Assembly (NCBI GenBank): GCA_023023105.1
Contig: CP083824.1
Location: 1,922,001 to 1,986,000, forward strand
DNA length: 64,000 bases
Reading direction: 5' to 3'
Source of the DNA: Enterobacter ludwigii
Lineage (GTDB): Bacteria; Pseudomonadota; Gammaproteobacteria; Enterobacterales; Enterobacteriaceae
Positions 36,650 to 47,834 of the stretch are shown piece after piece. Made by a program: the position numbers and the translations under genes. The notes below the pieces were generated by a model that made no database searches, had not been told where the DNA came from, and saw only the letters and a list, made by a program, of their open reading frames with translations. The first letter of the stretch is position 1; the number at the start of each line of letters is the position of its first letter.

Positions 36650-38140
36650 ATGTCTCGTAATACTGAAGCAACGAGTGAAGTAAATACCTGGAGCGGGGGG
36701 CACCTCAACTATAAAGAGGGGTTCTTCACCCAGCTGCAGACCGACGAGCTGGCGAAAGGCATTAACGAAGATGTCGTGCGGGCGATCTCGGCGAAACGTA
36801 ATGAGCCAGAGTGGATGCTGGAGTTTCGCCTGAGCGCTTACCGCGCGTGGCTGGAGATGGAAGAGCCGCACTGGCTGAAAGCGCATTATGACAAGCTGAA
36901 TTATCAGGACTACAGCTACTACTCAGCGCCATCCTGCGGCAGTTGCGACGATACCTGTGCCTCTCAGCCTGGCGCAGTACAGCAGACTGGCGCTGAAAAC
37001 AGCTTCCTCAGCAAAGAGGTGGAAGAAGCCTTCAACCAGCTGGGCGTGCCCGTACGTGAGGGCAAAGAGGTGGCGGTAGACGCCATTTTTGACTCCGTCT
37101 CAGTGGCAACCACCTACCGTGAAAAGCTGGCAGAGCAGGGGATCATTTTCTGCTCCTTCGGTGAAGCCATTCACGAGCACCCGGAACTGGTGAAAAAGTA
37201 CATTGGGACCGTGGTGCCCTCTAACGACAACTTCTTTGCGGCGCTCAACGCGGCGGTGGCCTCTGACGGTACCTTTATCTATGTGCCGAAAGGCGTGCGC
37301 TGTCCGATGGAACTCTCGACATATTTCCGCATCAACGCCGAAAAAACCGGTCAGTTTGAACGGACCATTTTGGTGGCCGATGAGGGCAGCTATGTCAGTT
37401 ACATCGAAGGGTGTTCCGCCCCGGTGCGTGACAGCTACCAACTGCACGCGGCGGTAGTGGAGGTCATCATCCATAAAGATGCCGAGGTGAAATACTCAAC
37501 GGTACAAAACTGGTTCCCGGGTGACGGCAATACCGGTGGCATCCTGAACTTCGTGACCAAACGTGCGCTGTGCGAAGGTGAAAACAGCAAGATGTCGTGG
37601 ACCCAGTCAGAAACGGGCTCGGCTATCACCTGGAAATACCCGAGCTGCATTCTGCGTGGGGATAACTCCATCGGTGAGTTCTACTCTGTGGCGCTGACCA
37701 GTGGCCATCAGCAGGCCGATACCGGGACCAAGATGATCCACATCGGGAAAAATACCCGGTCGACCATCATCTCGAAAGGCATCTCCGCCGGACACAGCCA
37801 GAACAGCTATCGTGGTCTGGTGAAAATCATGCCGACGGCCACCAATGCGCGTAACTTTACCCAGTGCGACTCGATGTTGATTGGCGCGGAATGCGGGGCG
37901 CATACCTTCCCGTACGTTGAGTGTCGTAACAATACCGCCCAGCTTGAGCACGAGGCGACGACGTCGCGTATTGGGGAAGATCAGCTCTTCTACTGCCTGC
38001 AACGCGGGATCAGCGAAGAAGATGCTATTTCGATGATTGTGAACGGCTTCTGTAAGGACGTGTTCTCTGAACTGCCGCTGGAATTTGCCGTTGAAGCCCA
38101 GAAACTCCTCGCCATTAGTCTTGAACACAGCGTCGGTTAA
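36650..38140 (+). CDS. sufB: Fe-S cluster scaffold subunit SufB
   Basis: 496 residues from ATG 36650 ([26 protein letters not shown]); an in-frame start at 36611 lies inside sufA. Contains the conserved core with [34 protein letters not shown] and [14 protein letters not shown], and the essential Cys in QCDSMLIG. It forms the SufBC2D scaffold where clusters assemble from SufSE sulfur. Confidence 0.96.
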   Translation: MSRNTEATSEVNTWSGGHLNYKEGFFTQLQTDELAKGINEDVVRAISAKRNEPEWMLEFRLSAYRAWLEMEEPHWLKAHYDKLNYQDYSYYSAPSCGSCDDTCASQPGAVQQTGAENSFLSKEVEEAFNQLGVPVREGKEVAVDAIFDSVSVATTYREKLAEQGIIFCSFGEAIHEHPELVKKYIGTVVPSNDNFFAALNAAVASDGTFIYVPKGVRCPMELSTYFRINAEKTGQFERTILVADEGSYVSYIEGCSAPVRDSYQLHAAVVEVIIHKDAEVKYSTVQNWFPGDGNTGGILNFVTKRALCEGENSKMSWTQSETGSAITWKYPSCILRGDNSIGEFYSVALTSGHQQADTGTKMIHIGKNTRSTIISKGISAGHSQNSYRGLVKIMPTATNARNFTQCDSMLIGAECGAHTFPYVECRNNTAQLEHEATTSRIGEDQLFYCLQRGISEEDAISMIVNGFCKDVFSELPLEFAVEAQKLLAISLEHSVG

Positions 38141-38149
38141 GGAAAGCAC

Positions 38150-38896
38150 ATGTTACGTATTAAAGATTTACAGGTTAGCGTGGAAGACAAAGCGATCCTG
38201 CGTGGCCTCAATTTTGATGTCAAACCGGGTGAAGTTCACGCCATCATGGGGCCGAATGGTTCCGGGAAAAGTACGCTTTCAGCGACGCTGGCAGGCCGTG
38301 AAGATTACGAAGTGACCCACGGCTCGGTCGAATTTAACGGCAAAGATCTGCTGGAAATGTCCCCGGAAGATCGTGCGGGAGAGGGCATCTTTATGGCCTT
38401 CCAGTACCCGGTAGAAATCCCTGGCGTCAGTAACCAGTTCTTCCTGCAAACGGCGCTGAATGCGGTGCGCAAGTATCGCGGCCTGGAGGCGCTGGACCGC
38501 TTCGATTTCCAGGATTTGATGGAAGAGAAGATCAAACTGCTGAAAATGCCGGAGGATCTGCTCACCCGCTCGGTTAACGTTGGTTTCTCTGGGGGTGAAA
38601 AAAAACGCAACGACATCCTGCAGATGGCGGTTCTGGAACCCGCGTTGTGCATTCTGGATGAGACCGACTCCGGTCTGGATATTGACGCCCTGAAGATTGT
38701 CGCTGACGGCGTTAACTCCCTTCGCGATGGTAAGCGTTCGTTCATTATCGTCACCCACTATCAGCGTATTCTCGACTACATCAAGCCGGACTACGTCCAC
38801 GTGCTTTACCAGGGGCGCATTGTGAAATCGGGTGATTTTACGCTGGTTAAACAACTGGAGGAGCAGGGTTATGGCTGGCTTACCGAACAGCAGTAA
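38150..38896 (+). CDS. sufC: Fe-S assembly ATPase SufC
   Basis: 248 residues. ABC-type ATPase: Walker A GPNGSGKST, signature VGFSGGEKKRND, Walker B LCILDETDSGLD and switch HYQRIL. It drives conformational change in SufB-SufD. Its 3' end overlaps sufD by 26 bases. Confidence 0.96.
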   Translation: MLRIKDLQVSVEDKAILRGLNFDVKPGEVHAIMGPNGSGKSTLSATLAGREDYEVTHGSVEFNGKDLLEMSPEDRAGEGIFMAFQYPVEIPGVSNQFFLQTALNAVRKYRGLEALDRFDFQDLMEEKIKLLKMPEDLLTRSVNVGFSGGEKKRNDILQMAVLEPALCILDETDSGLDIDALKIVADGVNSLRDGKRSFIIVTHYQRILDYIKPDYVHVLYQGRIVKSGDFTLVKQLEEQGYGWLTEQQ

Positions 38897-40142
38897 TGTG
38901 CTCCAGCAGTGGCACAGACTGTTTGAAGCCCAGGGGGAGACACGATCTGAGCAAGCGCAGCAACATTTACAGCAGATGCTGCGTCTCGGCCTGCCTTCGC
39001 GAAAGCATGAGAACTGGAAATACACCCCGCTTGATGGCCTGATGAACGGCGAGTTTGTCACCCGTCTGGCGGATATCACCCCGGTGCAGCGCGATGCGCT
39101 GGCACTGAGTGTGGATGCCGTGCGTCTGGTGTTTGTCGATGGTCAGTTCCGCCCGGAACTGAGCGATGACACGCAGGAGAGCGGGTTCGGCATCGCGATT
39201 AACGACGATCGTCAGAGCCTGACGACAGCAGTTCAGCCGGAAGTGTTTCTGCATCTCACTGAAAGTCTGGCGCAGTCGGTGACGCATATTCATGTGAAGC
39301 GTAACCAGCGCCCGGCCAAACCGCTGTTGCTGATGCATATCACCCAGGGGCTGGACGGCGACGAGATCAACACGGCTCACTACCGCCATCATCTTGAACT
39401 GGCTGAGGGGGCGGAAGCCACGGTGATTGAGCATTACGTCAGTCTCAACGATATCCGACACTTTACCGGATCGCGTCTGACGATGAACGTTGCCGCCAAT
39501 GCCCATCTTCACCATATCAAGCTGGCGTTTGAGAATGCGCAGAGTCACCACTTCGCCCATAACGATATTTTGCTCGGTCAGGATGCCGCAGCCTACAGCC
39601 ACAGTTTTCTACTCGGTGGCGCCGTGCTGCGCCATAACACCAGCACGCAGCTTAACGGTGAAAACACCACGCTGCGCATCAACAGCCTGGCGATGCCGGT
39701 CAAAGCGGAAGTGTGCGACACGCGCACCTGGCTTGAACACAACAAGGGCTACTGCAACAGCCGTCAGTTGCACAAAACCATTGTCAGCGACAAAGGGCGT
39801 GCGGTGTTTAATGGCCTGATTAACGTGGCGCAACACGCGATTAAAACTGACGGGCAGATGACCAATAACAATCTGCTGCTGGGGCGACTGGCGGAAGTGG
39901 ATACCAAGCCGCAACTGGAGATCTATGCCGACGACGTGAAATGCAGCCATGGTGCGACGGTCGGGCGGATTGATGATGAGCAGATGTTCTACCTGCGTTC
40001 CCGCGGTATCGACCAGCAGGCGGCGCAGAAAATGATTATCTATGCGTTTGCCGCCGAACTGACGGAAGCGTTGCACGATGGCCTGTTAAAACAGCAGGTG
40101 CTGGCCCGTATTGGTCAGCGTCTGCCTGGAGGCGAAGTATGA
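38871..40142 (+). CDS. sufD: Fe-S assembly protein SufD
   Basis: 423 residues from ATG 38871 ([19 protein letters not shown]), which lies within sufC. The parallel beta-helix paralogue of SufB, with [35 protein letters not shown] including the conserved His of the SufB-SufD interface. The stop overlaps the sufS start (ATGA). Confidence 0.96.
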   Translation: MAGLPNSSNVLQQWHRLFEAQGETRSEQAQQHLQQMLRLGLPSRKHENWKYTPLDGLMNGEFVTRLADITPVQRDALALSVDAVRLVFVDGQFRPELSDDTQESGFGIAINDDRQSLTTAVQPEVFLHLTESLAQSVTHIHVKRNQRPAKPLLLMHITQGLDGDEINTAHYRHHLELAEGAEATVIEHYVSLNDIRHFTGSRLTMNVAANAHLHHIKLAFENAQSHHFAHNDILLGQDAAAYSHSFLLGGAVLRHNTSTQLNGENTTLRINSLAMPVKAEVCDTRTWLEHNKGYCNSRQLHKTIVSDKGRAVFNGLINVAQHAIKTDGQMTNNNLLLGRLAEVDTKPQLEIYADDVKCSHGATVGRIDDEQMFYLRSRGIDQQAAQKMIIYAFAAELTEALHDGLLKQQVLARIGQRLPGGEV

Positions 40143-41359
40143 GTTTTCCCGTAGAGAAAGTGCGGGCAGATTTTCCGGTTCTGACCCGTGAAGTGAACGG
40201 TCTTCCTCTGGCCTACCTGGACAGTGCGGCCAGCGCACAGAAGCCGAATCAGGTGGTGGATGCGGAAGCCGAGTTCTACCGTCATGGCTACGCCGCCGTG
40301 CATCGGGGGATCCACACGCTGAGTGCTGAAGCGACTCAACGCATGGAGAATGTGCGTACGCAAATAGCCGCCTTTCTCAATGCACGGTCACCGGAAGAGC
40401 TGGTGTTTGTGCGGGGTACCACGGAGGGGATCAACCTTGTTGCCAACAGCTGGGGCAATGCGCAGGTCCACGCAGGTGACAACATCATCATCACCCAGAT
40501 GGAGCACCACGCCAATATTGTGCCGTGGCAGATGCTCTGTGAGCGTGTGGGGGCGCAATTGCGGGTCATTCCGTTGAATGAAGACGGGACGCTGCAGCTC
40601 GAGCAGCTTGACGCATTACTCGACGATAAAACCCGGCTGGTGGCGGTCACTCAGGTCTCCAACGTACTGGGGACGGAAAACCCGGTCGCAGAGATTGTCG
40701 GGAAAGCCCATCAGACCGGCGCGAAGGTGCTGATTGACGGTGCTCAGGCGGTAATGCACCACGCGGTTGATGTTCAGGCGCTGGACTGTGATTTCTACGT
40801 CTTCTCCGGGCATAAGCTGTATGGCCCAACGGGGATTGGCGTGTTGTATGTGAAAGAGGACATCCTGCAGGCGATGCCGCCGTGGGAAGGAGGCGGGTCG
40901 ATGATCGCCACCGTCAGCCTGTCGGAAGGGACTACCTACGCCCGTGCGCCGTGGCGTTTTGAGGCGGGGACACCTAACACAGGCGGGATTATCGGGCTGG
41001 GGGCGGCGGTCTCTTATGTCTCCGCGATCGGCCTTGATAGTATTCAGGAGTACGAACAGCTGCTGATGCACTATGCGCTTGCGGAGCTTGCCAGCGTGCC
41101 GGATCTGACCCTCTATGGACCTGCCGACCGGCAAGGGGTGATCGCGTTTAATCTCGGGAAACACCACGCCTATGACGTGGGCAGTTTTCTCGATAACTAC
41201 GGCGTGGCGGTCCGTACCGGACACCACTGCGCCATGCCGCTGATGGCGTTTTACCAGGTGCCGGCAATGTGCCGCGCGTCGCTGGTGATGTACAACACAA
41301 TGGAAGAGGTCGACAGACTGGTGGCAGGGCTAAAACGTATTCACCAGCTGCTGGGCTAA
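40139..41359 (+). CDS. sufS: Cysteine desulfurase SufS
   Basis: 406 residues. Fold-type I PLP enzyme of NifS group II: PLP Lys in [17 protein letters not shown] and catalytic Cys in [13 protein letters not shown], about residue 364. Converts cysteine to alanine and hands persulfide to SufE. Also acts on selenocysteine in E. coli. Confidence 0.96.
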   Translation: MSFPVEKVRADFPVLTREVNGLPLAYLDSAASAQKPNQVVDAEAEFYRHGYAAVHRGIHTLSAEATQRMENVRTQIAAFLNARSPEELVFVRGTTEGINLVANSWGNAQVHAGDNIIITQMEHHANIVPWQMLCERVGAQLRVIPLNEDGTLQLEQLDALLDDKTRLVAVTQVSNVLGTENPVAEIVGKAHQTGAKVLIDGAQAVMHHAVDVQALDCDFYVFSGHKLYGPTGIGVLYVKEDILQAMPPWEGGGSMIATVSLSEGTTYARAPWRFEAGTPNTGGIIGLGAAVSYVSAIGLDSIQEYEQLLMHYALAELASVPDLTLYGPADRQGVIAFNLGKHHAYDVGSFLDNYGVAVRTGHHCAMPLMAFYQVPAMCRASLVMYNTMEEVDRLVAGLKRIHQLLG

Positions 41360-41373
41360 CGGAGAGGCAAAAT

Positions 41374-41790
41374 ATGGCAGAGTTGCCGGATAAAGATAAA
41401 TTGCTGCGTAACTTCGGGCGTTGCGCGAACTGGGAAGAGAAGTATCTCTATATTATTGAGCTGGGACAGCGTTTACCCCCGCTCAGTGAAGAGGCGCATA
41501 ACCCGGAGAATACTATTCAGGGCTGCCAGAGCCAGGTGTGGATTGTGATGGAGCAAACTCACGACGGCACAATCCAGTTGCACGGCGACAGCGATGCAGC
41601 GATTGTAAAAGGGCTTATCGCCGTGGTGTTTATTCTTTATCACCAGATGTCGGCGCAGGACATTGTTGCGTTTGATGTCCGCCCGTGGTTTGAAAAAATG
41701 GCTCTGACTCAACACCTCACCCCCTCCCGTTCCCAGGGACTCGAAGCGATGATTCGCGCCATTCGCGCTAAAGCTGCAATCCTTAGCTAG
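41374..41790 (+). CDS. sufE: Sulfur acceptor SufE
   Basis: 138 residues from ATG 41374 ([24 protein letters not shown]), with GGAGAGG upstream; the open frame before this lies inside sufS. Cys51 in [11 protein letters not shown] is the sulfur acceptor. Last gene of the suf operon, 98 bases before ldtE. Confidence 0.96.
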   Translation: MAELPDKDKLLRNFGRCANWEEKYLYIIELGQRLPPLSEEAHNPENTIQGCQSQVWIVMEQTHDGTIQLHGDSDAAIVKGLIAVVFILYHQMSAQDIVAFDVRPWFEKMALTQHLTPSRSQGLEAMIRAIRAKAAILS

Positions 41791-41887
41791 ACTTATAAAA
41801 CAGCATTCATTCTGTTTCGCGAGGTGGTTCCCGCCTCGCTGGTTTTTCAGCTTTCTGACGTTCTGTCAGTGAATAAGGAATCTCAGC

Positions 41888-42901
41888 ATGAAGCGCGCGT
41901 CTCTCATAACTCTATTACTCCTCAGTTCGCTCGGTGCCCTTAATTCGGCCCGCGCGATGGACTACCCATTGCCGCCCGCAGGCAGTCGTCTGATTGGGCA
42001 AAATCAAACCTACACCATACAGGAAGGGGATAATAAGCTGCAGACTATTGCCCGCCGGTTTAATACTGCAGCCCAGGTGATCCTGGAAACCAACAATACT
42101 ATTGCGCCGATAAACCCTGCCCCGGGAACCGTTATTACCATTCCGTCGCAAATGCTGTTGCCGGATACGCCCCGCGAGGGGATTGTGGTGAATCTCGCTG
42201 AGCTTCGGCTCTACTACTTCCCGCCGGGAGAAAACATTGTTCAGGTCTTTCCGCTCGGCATCGGACAACTGGGGCTGGAAACACCCGTTACGACCACGCG
42301 GGTGAGCCAGAAAATCCCTAATCCTACCTGGACACCAACACCGGGCATCAGAGCACGCTCTCTGGAGCAGGGGATTAAATTACCTCCGGTTGTACCCGCC
42401 GGGCCGAATAACCCGCTAGGACGCTTTGCACTGCGTTTAGGCGTGGGTAATGGGGAATACCTGATCCACGGCACCAGTGCGCCGGACAGCGTCGGCCTTC
42501 GGGTCAGCTCTGGCTGTATGCGGATGAACGCCCCGGATATTAAAGCTCTGTTTGAACAGGTACGGGTTGGCACGCGGGTACAGATTATCAATGAGCCCGT
42601 GAAGTTTTCCGTCGAACCGGATGGTAAACGCTATATCGAAGTCCACCGTCCGCTGGCGCAGGTTGAGGGGGAAAACCCGCAGGTTTCGCCAATCACGCAC
42701 TCCGCAGACTTTGCGACATTTGTTTCTCAGGCGGGAAGTGATAAAACGCTTATCAATAAGGCCCTGTCACGCCGTGCCGGGATCCCGGTTGTTGTATCGT
42801 CGGGTAGCGCGCCATCAGCCAGTAATAACGTGTTGTCGGTGCAGAACAGTCAGGCGTCTGCTGCCGTAGCGGAAGATGAAGGGGAGAAGGTGACGCAGTA
42901 G
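41888..42901 (+). CDS. ldtE: L,D-transpeptidase LdtE (YnhG)
   Basis: 337 residues. Signal peptide 1-23 (ends NSARA), LysM domain at about 44-92 ([24 protein letters not shown]), YkuD domain at about 97-235 with [21 protein letters not shown]; catalytic Cys210. It makes 3-3 crosslinks in peptidoglycan. The neighbour lpp, convergent, encodes the lipoprotein attached to peptidoglycan by related enzymes. The C-terminal tail is Ser/Ala-rich. Confidence 0.93.
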   Translation: MKRASLITLLLLSSLGALNSARAMDYPLPPAGSRLIGQNQTYTIQEGDNKLQTIARRFNTAAQVILETNNTIAPINPAPGTVITIPSQMLLPDTPREGIVVNLAELRLYYFPPGENIVQVFPLGIGQLGLETPVTTTRVSQKIPNPTWTPTPGIRARSLEQGIKLPPVVPAGPNNPLGRFALRLGVGNGEYLIHGTSAPDSVGLRVSSGCMRMNAPDIKALFEQVRVGTRVQIINEPVKFSVEPDGKRYIEVHRPLAQVEGENPQVSPITHSADFATFVSQAGSDKTLINKALSRRAGIPVVVSSGSAPSASNNVLSVQNSQASAAVAEDEGEKVTQ

Positions 42902-42918
42902 CAGTTTGATGCAGGCAA

Positions 42919-42949
42919 AAAAAATGGCGCACAATGTGCGCCATTTTAT
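42919..42949. terminator. Bidirectional terminator shared by ldtE and lpp
   Basis: AAAATGGCGCACAATGTGCGCCATTTTATT: perfect stem AATGGCGCAC / GTGCGCCATT flanked by A and T runs, between the two convergent stop codons. Confidence 0.92.
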
Positions 42950-42961
42950 TAACAGGTACTA

Positions 42962-43210
<249 letters not shown>

Positions 43211-43242
43211 CTAGATTGAGTTAATCTCCATGTAGCGTTACA

Positions 43243-43290
43243 AGTATTACACAAAGTTTTTTGGGTTGAGAATATTTTTTTGATGGGAAT
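43243..43290 (-). promoter_or_regulatory. lpp promoter
   Basis: The minus strand reads ATCAAAAAAATATTCTCAACCCAAAAAACTTTG, then TAATACT, nearly the E. coli lpp promoter: -10 TAATACT at 43243-43249 (plus-strand coordinates), -35 region near 43264-43269, and an AT-rich UP-like segment beyond. Confidence 0.9.
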
Positions 43291-43454
43291 ACCCCTATTT
43301 TTGATCGTTCGCTCAAAGAAGCATCGAATCAGCCCTTTTCGGGCAAAAATCTATGTAAAAAAAGGCATTTATCATCGGATTCATCTTAGATAATTCGCAA
43401 TTAAATAGAAAAACCCGATTTGCATTTTGAATGACTTTGGCTAATGCCAGGAAT

Positions 43455-43482
43455 AAAAAAAGCGCCCCGAGGGGCGCTTTTT
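43455..43482 (-). terminator. Terminator of pykF
   Basis: AAAAAGCGCCCC-GA-GGGGCGCTTTTT, perfect stem with A/T runs at both sides, 26 bases after the pykF stop. Confidence 0.92.
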
Positions 43483-43508
43483 ACCAAAATTAATTCGTTC
43501 GGGAATTA

Positions 43509-44930
43509 TTACAGCACGTGAACAGATGCTGTATTGGTAGTTCCGCTTGGTACCAGTGCACCAGAAACCATAACCACAACGTCACCTTTCTGAGCCAGGC
43601 CACGATCAACCAGCTCCAGAGCCACTTCTTTACCCAGGCGATAGAAATCATCGGTAGAGGCAATTTCTTTCACCAGGTGAGGCACAACGCCTTTGCTCAG
43701 TACCAGCTGACGAGCAGTGGTTTCATTGGTGGTCAGTGCCAGGATGGTCGCATCCGGGAAGTATTTACGCACAGCGCGAGCAGATTTACCGCCCTGGGTG
43801 GCAACCACGATCAGTGGCGCTTCCAGTTTCTCTGCAGTTTCAACTGCACCACGGCACACCGCTTCAGTGATGCGCAGTTTACGGCTGTCGTTATTGTAAT
43901 CCAGACGGCTTTTCATCACGCGGTCGGTACGTTCGCAGATGGTGGCCATGATGGTCACCGCTTCCAGCGGATATTTACCCTTCGCGGATTCGCCAGACAG
44001 CATAACTGCATCAGTACCGTCGAGGATGGCGTTTGCCACGTCGCCTGCTTCTGCGCGGGTTGGGCGTGGGTTTTTGATCATGGAGTCCAGCATCTGCGTT
44101 GCAGTGATAACCACTTTACGCGCGCGAACACATTTCTCGATCATCATCTTCTGCGCGAAGATCACTTCTTCAACCGGGATTTCAACGCCCAGGTCGCCAC
44201 GTGCAACCATGATGCCGTCAGACGCTTCGAGGATTTCGTCGAAGTTGTTCAGGCCTTCCTGGTTTTCAATTTTGGAGATGATCTGGATCTTCTCGCCGCC
44301 GTGCGCTTTCAGGTGCTCACGGATTTCAACCACGTCAGAACGTTTGCGGATGAAAGAGGCAGCAACGAAGTCAACGCCTTGCTCGCAGCCGAAGATCAGG
44401 TCTTGTTTGTCTTTTTCAGCCAGTGCTGGCAGCGCGATGGAAACGCCCGGCAGGTTAACGCCTTTGTTTTCGCCCAGGTCGCCGTTGTTCAGCACTTTAC
44501 AGATAACTTTGTTACCTTCGATAGCGGTGACTTCCATACCGATCAGACCATCGTCTACCAGTACGGTGTTACCGACGGACAGGTCGCTGGTGAAGCCTTC
44601 ATAGGTCACAGCAACGATTTCGCTGTTGCCGACAACGGATTTGTCAGTAGTGAAGGTGAAAGTCTGGCCCGCTTTCAGAGAGACGTCGTTACCGCCTTCC
44701 AGTTTGATGGTGCGGATTTCAGGACCTTTAGTATCCAGCAGGATCGCGGCTTTTTTACCGGTCTTGCTCATCACGTTGCGCAAATTCTGGATACGCTGAC
44801 CGTGTTCCGCGTAGTCACCATGGGAGAAGTTCAGACGCATCACGTTCATGCCGGCATCCAGCATTTTGCTCAGCATCTCTTCAGATTCGGTTTTCGGGCC
44901 GATAGTACAAACAATTTTCGTCTTTTTCAT
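43509..44930 (-). CDS. pykF: Pyruvate kinase I (PykF)
   Basis: 473 residues from ATG 44930 ([20 protein letters not shown]); the open frame extends to 45131, into the promoter. Motifs: [73 protein letters not shown]-terminal effector domain with TASVHVL end. Three residues longer than E. coli PykF because of an insertion near [14 protein letters not shown]. Catalyses PEP + ADP to pyruvate + ATP, activated by fructose 1,6-bisphosphate. A Cra site lies upstream. Confidence 0.96.
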   Translation of the reverse strand: MKKTKIVCTIGPKTESEEMLSKMLDAGMNVMRLNFSHGDYAEHGQRIQNLRNVMSKTGKKAAILLDTKGPEIRTIKLEGGNDVSLKAGQTFTFTTDKSVVGNSEIVAVTYEGFTSDLSVGNTVLVDDGLIGMEVTAIEGNKVICKVLNNGDLGENKGVNLPGVSIALPALAEKDKQDLIFGCEQGVDFVAASFIRKRSDVVEIREHLKAHGGEKIQIISKIENQEGLNNFDEILEASDGIMVARGDLGVEIPVEEVIFAQKMMIEKCVRARKVVITATQMLDSMIKNPRPTRAEAGDVANAILDGTDAVMLSGESAKGKYPLEAVTIMATICERTDRVMKSRLDYNNDSRKLRITEAVCRGAVETAEKLEAPLIVVATQGGKSARAVRKYFPDATILALTTNETTARQLVLSKGVVPHLVKEIASTDDFYRLGKEVALELVDRGLAQKGDVVVMVSGALVPSGTTNTASVHVL

Positions 44931-45133
44931 GACAGTCTTAGTCTTTAAGTTGGGAAGGATATGGAAATCTCGCTCCTGGGCGCACCGCCGCGGAGTCAAA
45001 CCTGTGTTGCAAAAGAGTATATGACACGCACTAAGGATAGGAGACATCAAATGAGCGTGCAGAAGAAAGTGTGCCTGAGTGACAGCCCAACGAAGGAGAG
45101 GAGAAGTTGTACGTTGTTTTTTGTATTCCAAGC

Positions 45134-45149
45134 GCTGAAACCATTCACC
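45134..45149. promoter_or_regulatory. Cra (FruR) operator of pykF
   Basis: GCTGAAACCATTCACC, with the TGAAACnnTTCA core of Cra sites; same position and nearly same sequence as in E. coli pykF, where Cra represses. Confidence 0.82.
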
Positions 45150-45276
45150 AGGGATTAGGAGCGCATTATACGCTGATTTTTAGCTAAAAGGAAAATGGAA
45201 ACGGTGTTTCAGAAATAATCTGTGAAGTTTCACATAATATTGTTATCAAGGCGTTAAGCCATAATGACAACTTATG

Positions 45277-45299
45277 GCGGCAGGGGATTAACCTGCCGC
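45277..45299 (-). terminator. Hairpin after the cystathionine gamma-lyase gene
   Basis: GCGGCAGG / CCTGCCGC around GGATTAA, eight bases after the stop on the minus strand. U tract is weak on that strand. Confidence 0.55.
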
Positions 45300-45306
45300 A
45301 TTTTGC

Positions 45307-46455
45307 TTATTTTTTCAGCGCCTGGCTGAGGTCGGCAATCAAGTCTTTTGGATCTTCAATTCCCACTGACAGGCGGATCAGCTGCGGCACAATGCCGTTT
45401 GCCAGGCGTTGCTCCAGCGGAATCGAGGCGTGCGTCATGCTGTAAGGCTGGCTCACAAGGCTCTCAACGCCGCCCAGGCTTTCCGCAAGGGTGAACAACT
45501 TCAGGTTGCGAATCACTTCTGCTGCACGTTGCGCATCGCCTTTTACGACAACAGAAATCATTCCGCCGGGCAATGCCATCTGCGTGCGGGCAAGCGAATA
45601 TTGCGGGTGCGATTCCAGGCCGGGATAGAACACCTTTTCAACCTGCGGGTGTTGCTCCAGCCATTGCGCAATCGCCAGCGCGTTGGTGCTGTGCTTTTCT
45701 ACCCTCAAAGCCAGCGTGCGAATACCGCGCAGCGTCAGGAAACTGCTGAACGGATCCAGTACGCCACCGACCGCGTTTTGCAGGTAGCCAAGTTTGTCCG
45801 CCAGCGCCTGGTTATCTCCTACCACCGCCAGTCCGGCGACGACGTCAGAGTGGCCGTTAAGGTATTTGGTCGCGGAGTGCACCACGATATCGAAACCCGA
45901 TTCCAGCGGACGGTGGATCACCGGCGACGCGAAGGTGTTATCCGCCACGCTGATGACGTTATGACGACGGGCGATAGCTGCAATGGCCGCCAGGTCCGCC
46001 AGCTTAAGCAGTGGGTTGGTGGGCGTTTCGACCCAGACCATACGCGTATCCGGGCGAATGGCGGCCTCCAGCCCGGCTAAGTCGTCCGGTTTAACCCAGC
46101 TGACCTGCAGGCCGGTGCTGTGCTTGCGCACGTTCTCGATCAGGCGATACGTCCCACCGTAGACGTCATCAATGGCGACAATATGGCTGTCTTTATCCAG
46201 CAGTTCGAGCACCGTGGAAATAGCCGCCAGACCGGAGGCAAAAGCGTAGCCGCGCGTGCCGCCTTCCAGTTCGGCGATGGCGGTCTCCAGCGCGTGGCGA
46301 GTCGGGTTGCCGCTCCGGGAATATTCATAGCCGGTATGTTCTCCGGGAGACGGTTGCGCAAACGTCGAGGTGGCATAAATCGGTGGCATAACGGCGCCAT
46401 GTTGATCGTTAAACTCGCCGCTGTGGACGCTCAAGGTAGCCAGGTTTTTCATCAT
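45307..46455 (-). CDS. mtcC: Cystathionine gamma-lyase-type PLP enzyme (MtcC-like)
   Basis: 382 residues (381 if the second Met at 46452 is used; AAGGAA fits either). Cys/Met-metabolism PLP family: YSRSGNPTR, FASGLAAIS, ETPTNP, and PLP Lys197 in VVHSATKYLNGHSDVV. Length and motifs fit gamma-synthase/gamma-lyase enzymes; sequence alone does not separate these activities. The immediately upstream gene encodes a cystathionine beta-synthase, and the pair corresponds to Klebsiella mtcBC (methionine-to-cysteine). That context supports gamma-lyase: cystathionine to cysteine, 2-oxobutyrate and ammonia. Eight bases separate the two genes. Confidence 0.82.
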   Translation of the reverse strand: MMKNLATLSVHSGEFNDQHGAVMPPIYATSTFAQPSPGEHTGYEYSRSGNPTRHALETAIAELEGGTRGYAFASGLAAISTVLELLDKDSHIVAIDDVYGGTYRLIENVRKHSTGLQVSWVKPDDLAGLEAAIRPDTRMVWVETPTNPLLKLADLAAIAAIARRHNVISVADNTFASPVIHRPLESGFDIVVHSATKYLNGHSDVVAGLAVVGDNQALADKLGYLQNAVGGVLDPFSSFLTLRGIRTLALRVEKHSTNALAIAQWLEQHPQVEKVFYPGLESHPQYSLARTQMALPGGMISVVVKGDAQRAAEVIRNLKLFTLAESLGGVESLVSQPYSMTHASIPLEQRLANGIVPQLIRLSVGIEDPKDLIADLSQALKK

Positions 46456-46463
46456 CTATTCCT

Positions 46464-47834
46464 TTATTGCTGAAGACGGTTGCGCCAGGCGGTCAGAACG
46501 TCGCTGCGCGTAATCAGACCCAGAAAACGGTCGTTGTCATTGATCACGGCCACCAGACCGCGGTCGAAAATGGTATTCAGGTCGCTTTCCGGGGCGCGTT
46601 TATCGAGGAACTCCACCTGACGGGTCATGGCCTCAGTTACGGGAAGTGCGAAGCGATCGCCATCGCCGTCGATATTCCGCAGGAGATCCCACTCGTCGAT
46701 AATGCCGACGACCTTGCCGTTCTCCAGTACCGGCAACTGGGAGATGTCATACAGACGCATGCGTGCCAGGACGGTGGAAAGCGTGTCGTCCGGGGCGGCG
46801 GTGACGGTAGCCCCTTCATCGTGGCGCAGGGCGATATAGTCGGAGAGATCGCCTGCCTGCGGGCGCGTGATCAGGCCTTGCTGATGCATCCAGTCATCGT
46901 TGAACATCTTCGAGAGGTATTTATTGCCGCTGTCGCAGGCGAAAGTCACCACGCGCTTCGGCGTGGTCTGCGCCTGGCAGTATTTCAGCGCCGCCGCCAG
47001 CAGCGTGCCGCTGGAGGAGCCTGGCAGAATACCTTCCGTTTTCAGCAGCTCGCGCGCGGTGGTGAAGGCTTCCCGGTCGGTGATGCGCCAGGCGCGATTC
47101 ACGCCTTCGATGTGGGCCAGCGGAGGAATAAAGTCTTCGCCAATTCCCTCAACCAGCCAGGAGCCGGCATCGTGATATTTCCCGGTTTCTACCTGGTCTG
47201 CCAGAACGGATCCTGCCGGGTCTGCCAGCACAAACTCCGTGTGCGGAGAGTGCTCGGCGAACCACGCCTGCAGGCCGCCCAGCGTCCCGCCTGAACCCAC
47301 ACCCACTACGATAGCGTCGATCTTGCCGTCCAACTGCTCATACAGTTCCGGGGCTGTGGTGGTGCGGTGTGCCAGCGGATTGGCTTCGTTATTGAACTGG
47401 TCGATGTAAAACGCGCCGGGCAGTTCATTAGCCAGGCGCTGCGCGTAATCCTGGTAATAGGCGGGATGGCCCTTATTAACGTCGGAGCGGGTCAGTACCA
47501 CCTGGGCACCCAGCGCGCGCAGGTGGAAAATTTTCTCGCGGCTCATTTTGTCCGGTACCACCAGGATCAGCGAGTAGCCTTTCTGAGCGGCGATCAGAGC
47601 CAGGCCGAGACCGGTATTTCCCGCCGTCGCCTCAATGATCGTACCGCCCGGCTGCAGCTGCCCGGTACGCTCCGCTTCATTAATCATCGACAGCGCAACG
47701 CGATCCTTAATAGAACCGCCCGGGTTCTGGTTTTCCAGCTTCAGGAACAGCGAGCAGGGACCGGTATCAAGCTTATGCAGCTGGATAAGCGGGGTACGAC
47801 CAATGAGTTCGGTGACGGAGTGATAAATCGCCAT
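46464..47834 (-). CDS. mtcB: Cystathionine beta-synthase with C-terminal CBS domain pair (MtcB-like)
   Basis: 456 residues from ATG 47834 (MAIYHSVTELIGRTPLIQLHKL). Fold-type II PLP domain (1-320): PLP Lys43 in NPGGSIKDRVA, ATAGNTGLGLA and the phosphate-binding GVGSGGTLGG. Two CBS motifs follow (about 335-456). O-acetylserine sulfhydrylases are shorter and lack these CBS motifs; with the gamma-lyase gene next to it, beta-synthase (homocysteine + serine to cystathionine) is the best call. E. coli K-12 lacks this reverse transsulfuration pathway. A candidate MetJ array lies about 110 bases upstream. Confidence 0.85.
   Translation of the reverse strand: MAIYHSVTELIGRTPLIQLHKLDTGPCSLFLKLENQNPGGSIKDRVALSMINEAERTGQLQPGGTIIEATAGNTGLGLALIAAQKGYSLILVVPDKMSREKIFHLRALGAQVVLTRSDVNKGHPAYYQDYAQRLANELPGAFYIDQFNNEANPLAHRTTTAPELYEQLDGKIDAIVVGVGSGGTLGGLQAWFAEHSPHTEFVLADPAGSVLADQVETGKYHDAGSWLVEGIGEDFIPPLAHIEGVNRAWRITDREAFTTARELLKTEGILPGSSSGTLLAAALKYCQAQTTPKRVVTFACDSGNKYLSKMFNDDWMHQQGLITRPQAGDLSDYIALRHDEGATVTAAPDDTLSTVLARMRLYDISQLPVLENGKVVGIIDEWDLLRNIDGDGDRFALPVTEAMTRQVEFLDKRAPESDLNTIFDRGLVAVINDNDRFLGLITRSDVLTAWRNRLQQ

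Larger units (their letters stand above)
44931..45306. promoter_or_regulatory. pykF upstream region
   Basis: 376 bases between pykF and the cystathionine lyase gene. Contains the pykF leader, a Cra site at 45134-45149 and, at the far end, a hairpin of the convergent-side gene (45277-45299). No gene seen. Confidence 0.6.

Noticed and set aside
43518..44948. 476-codon open frame antisense to pykF
   Set aside because: Phe/His/Gln-rich mirror of the strong codon bias in pykF; no protein family features.
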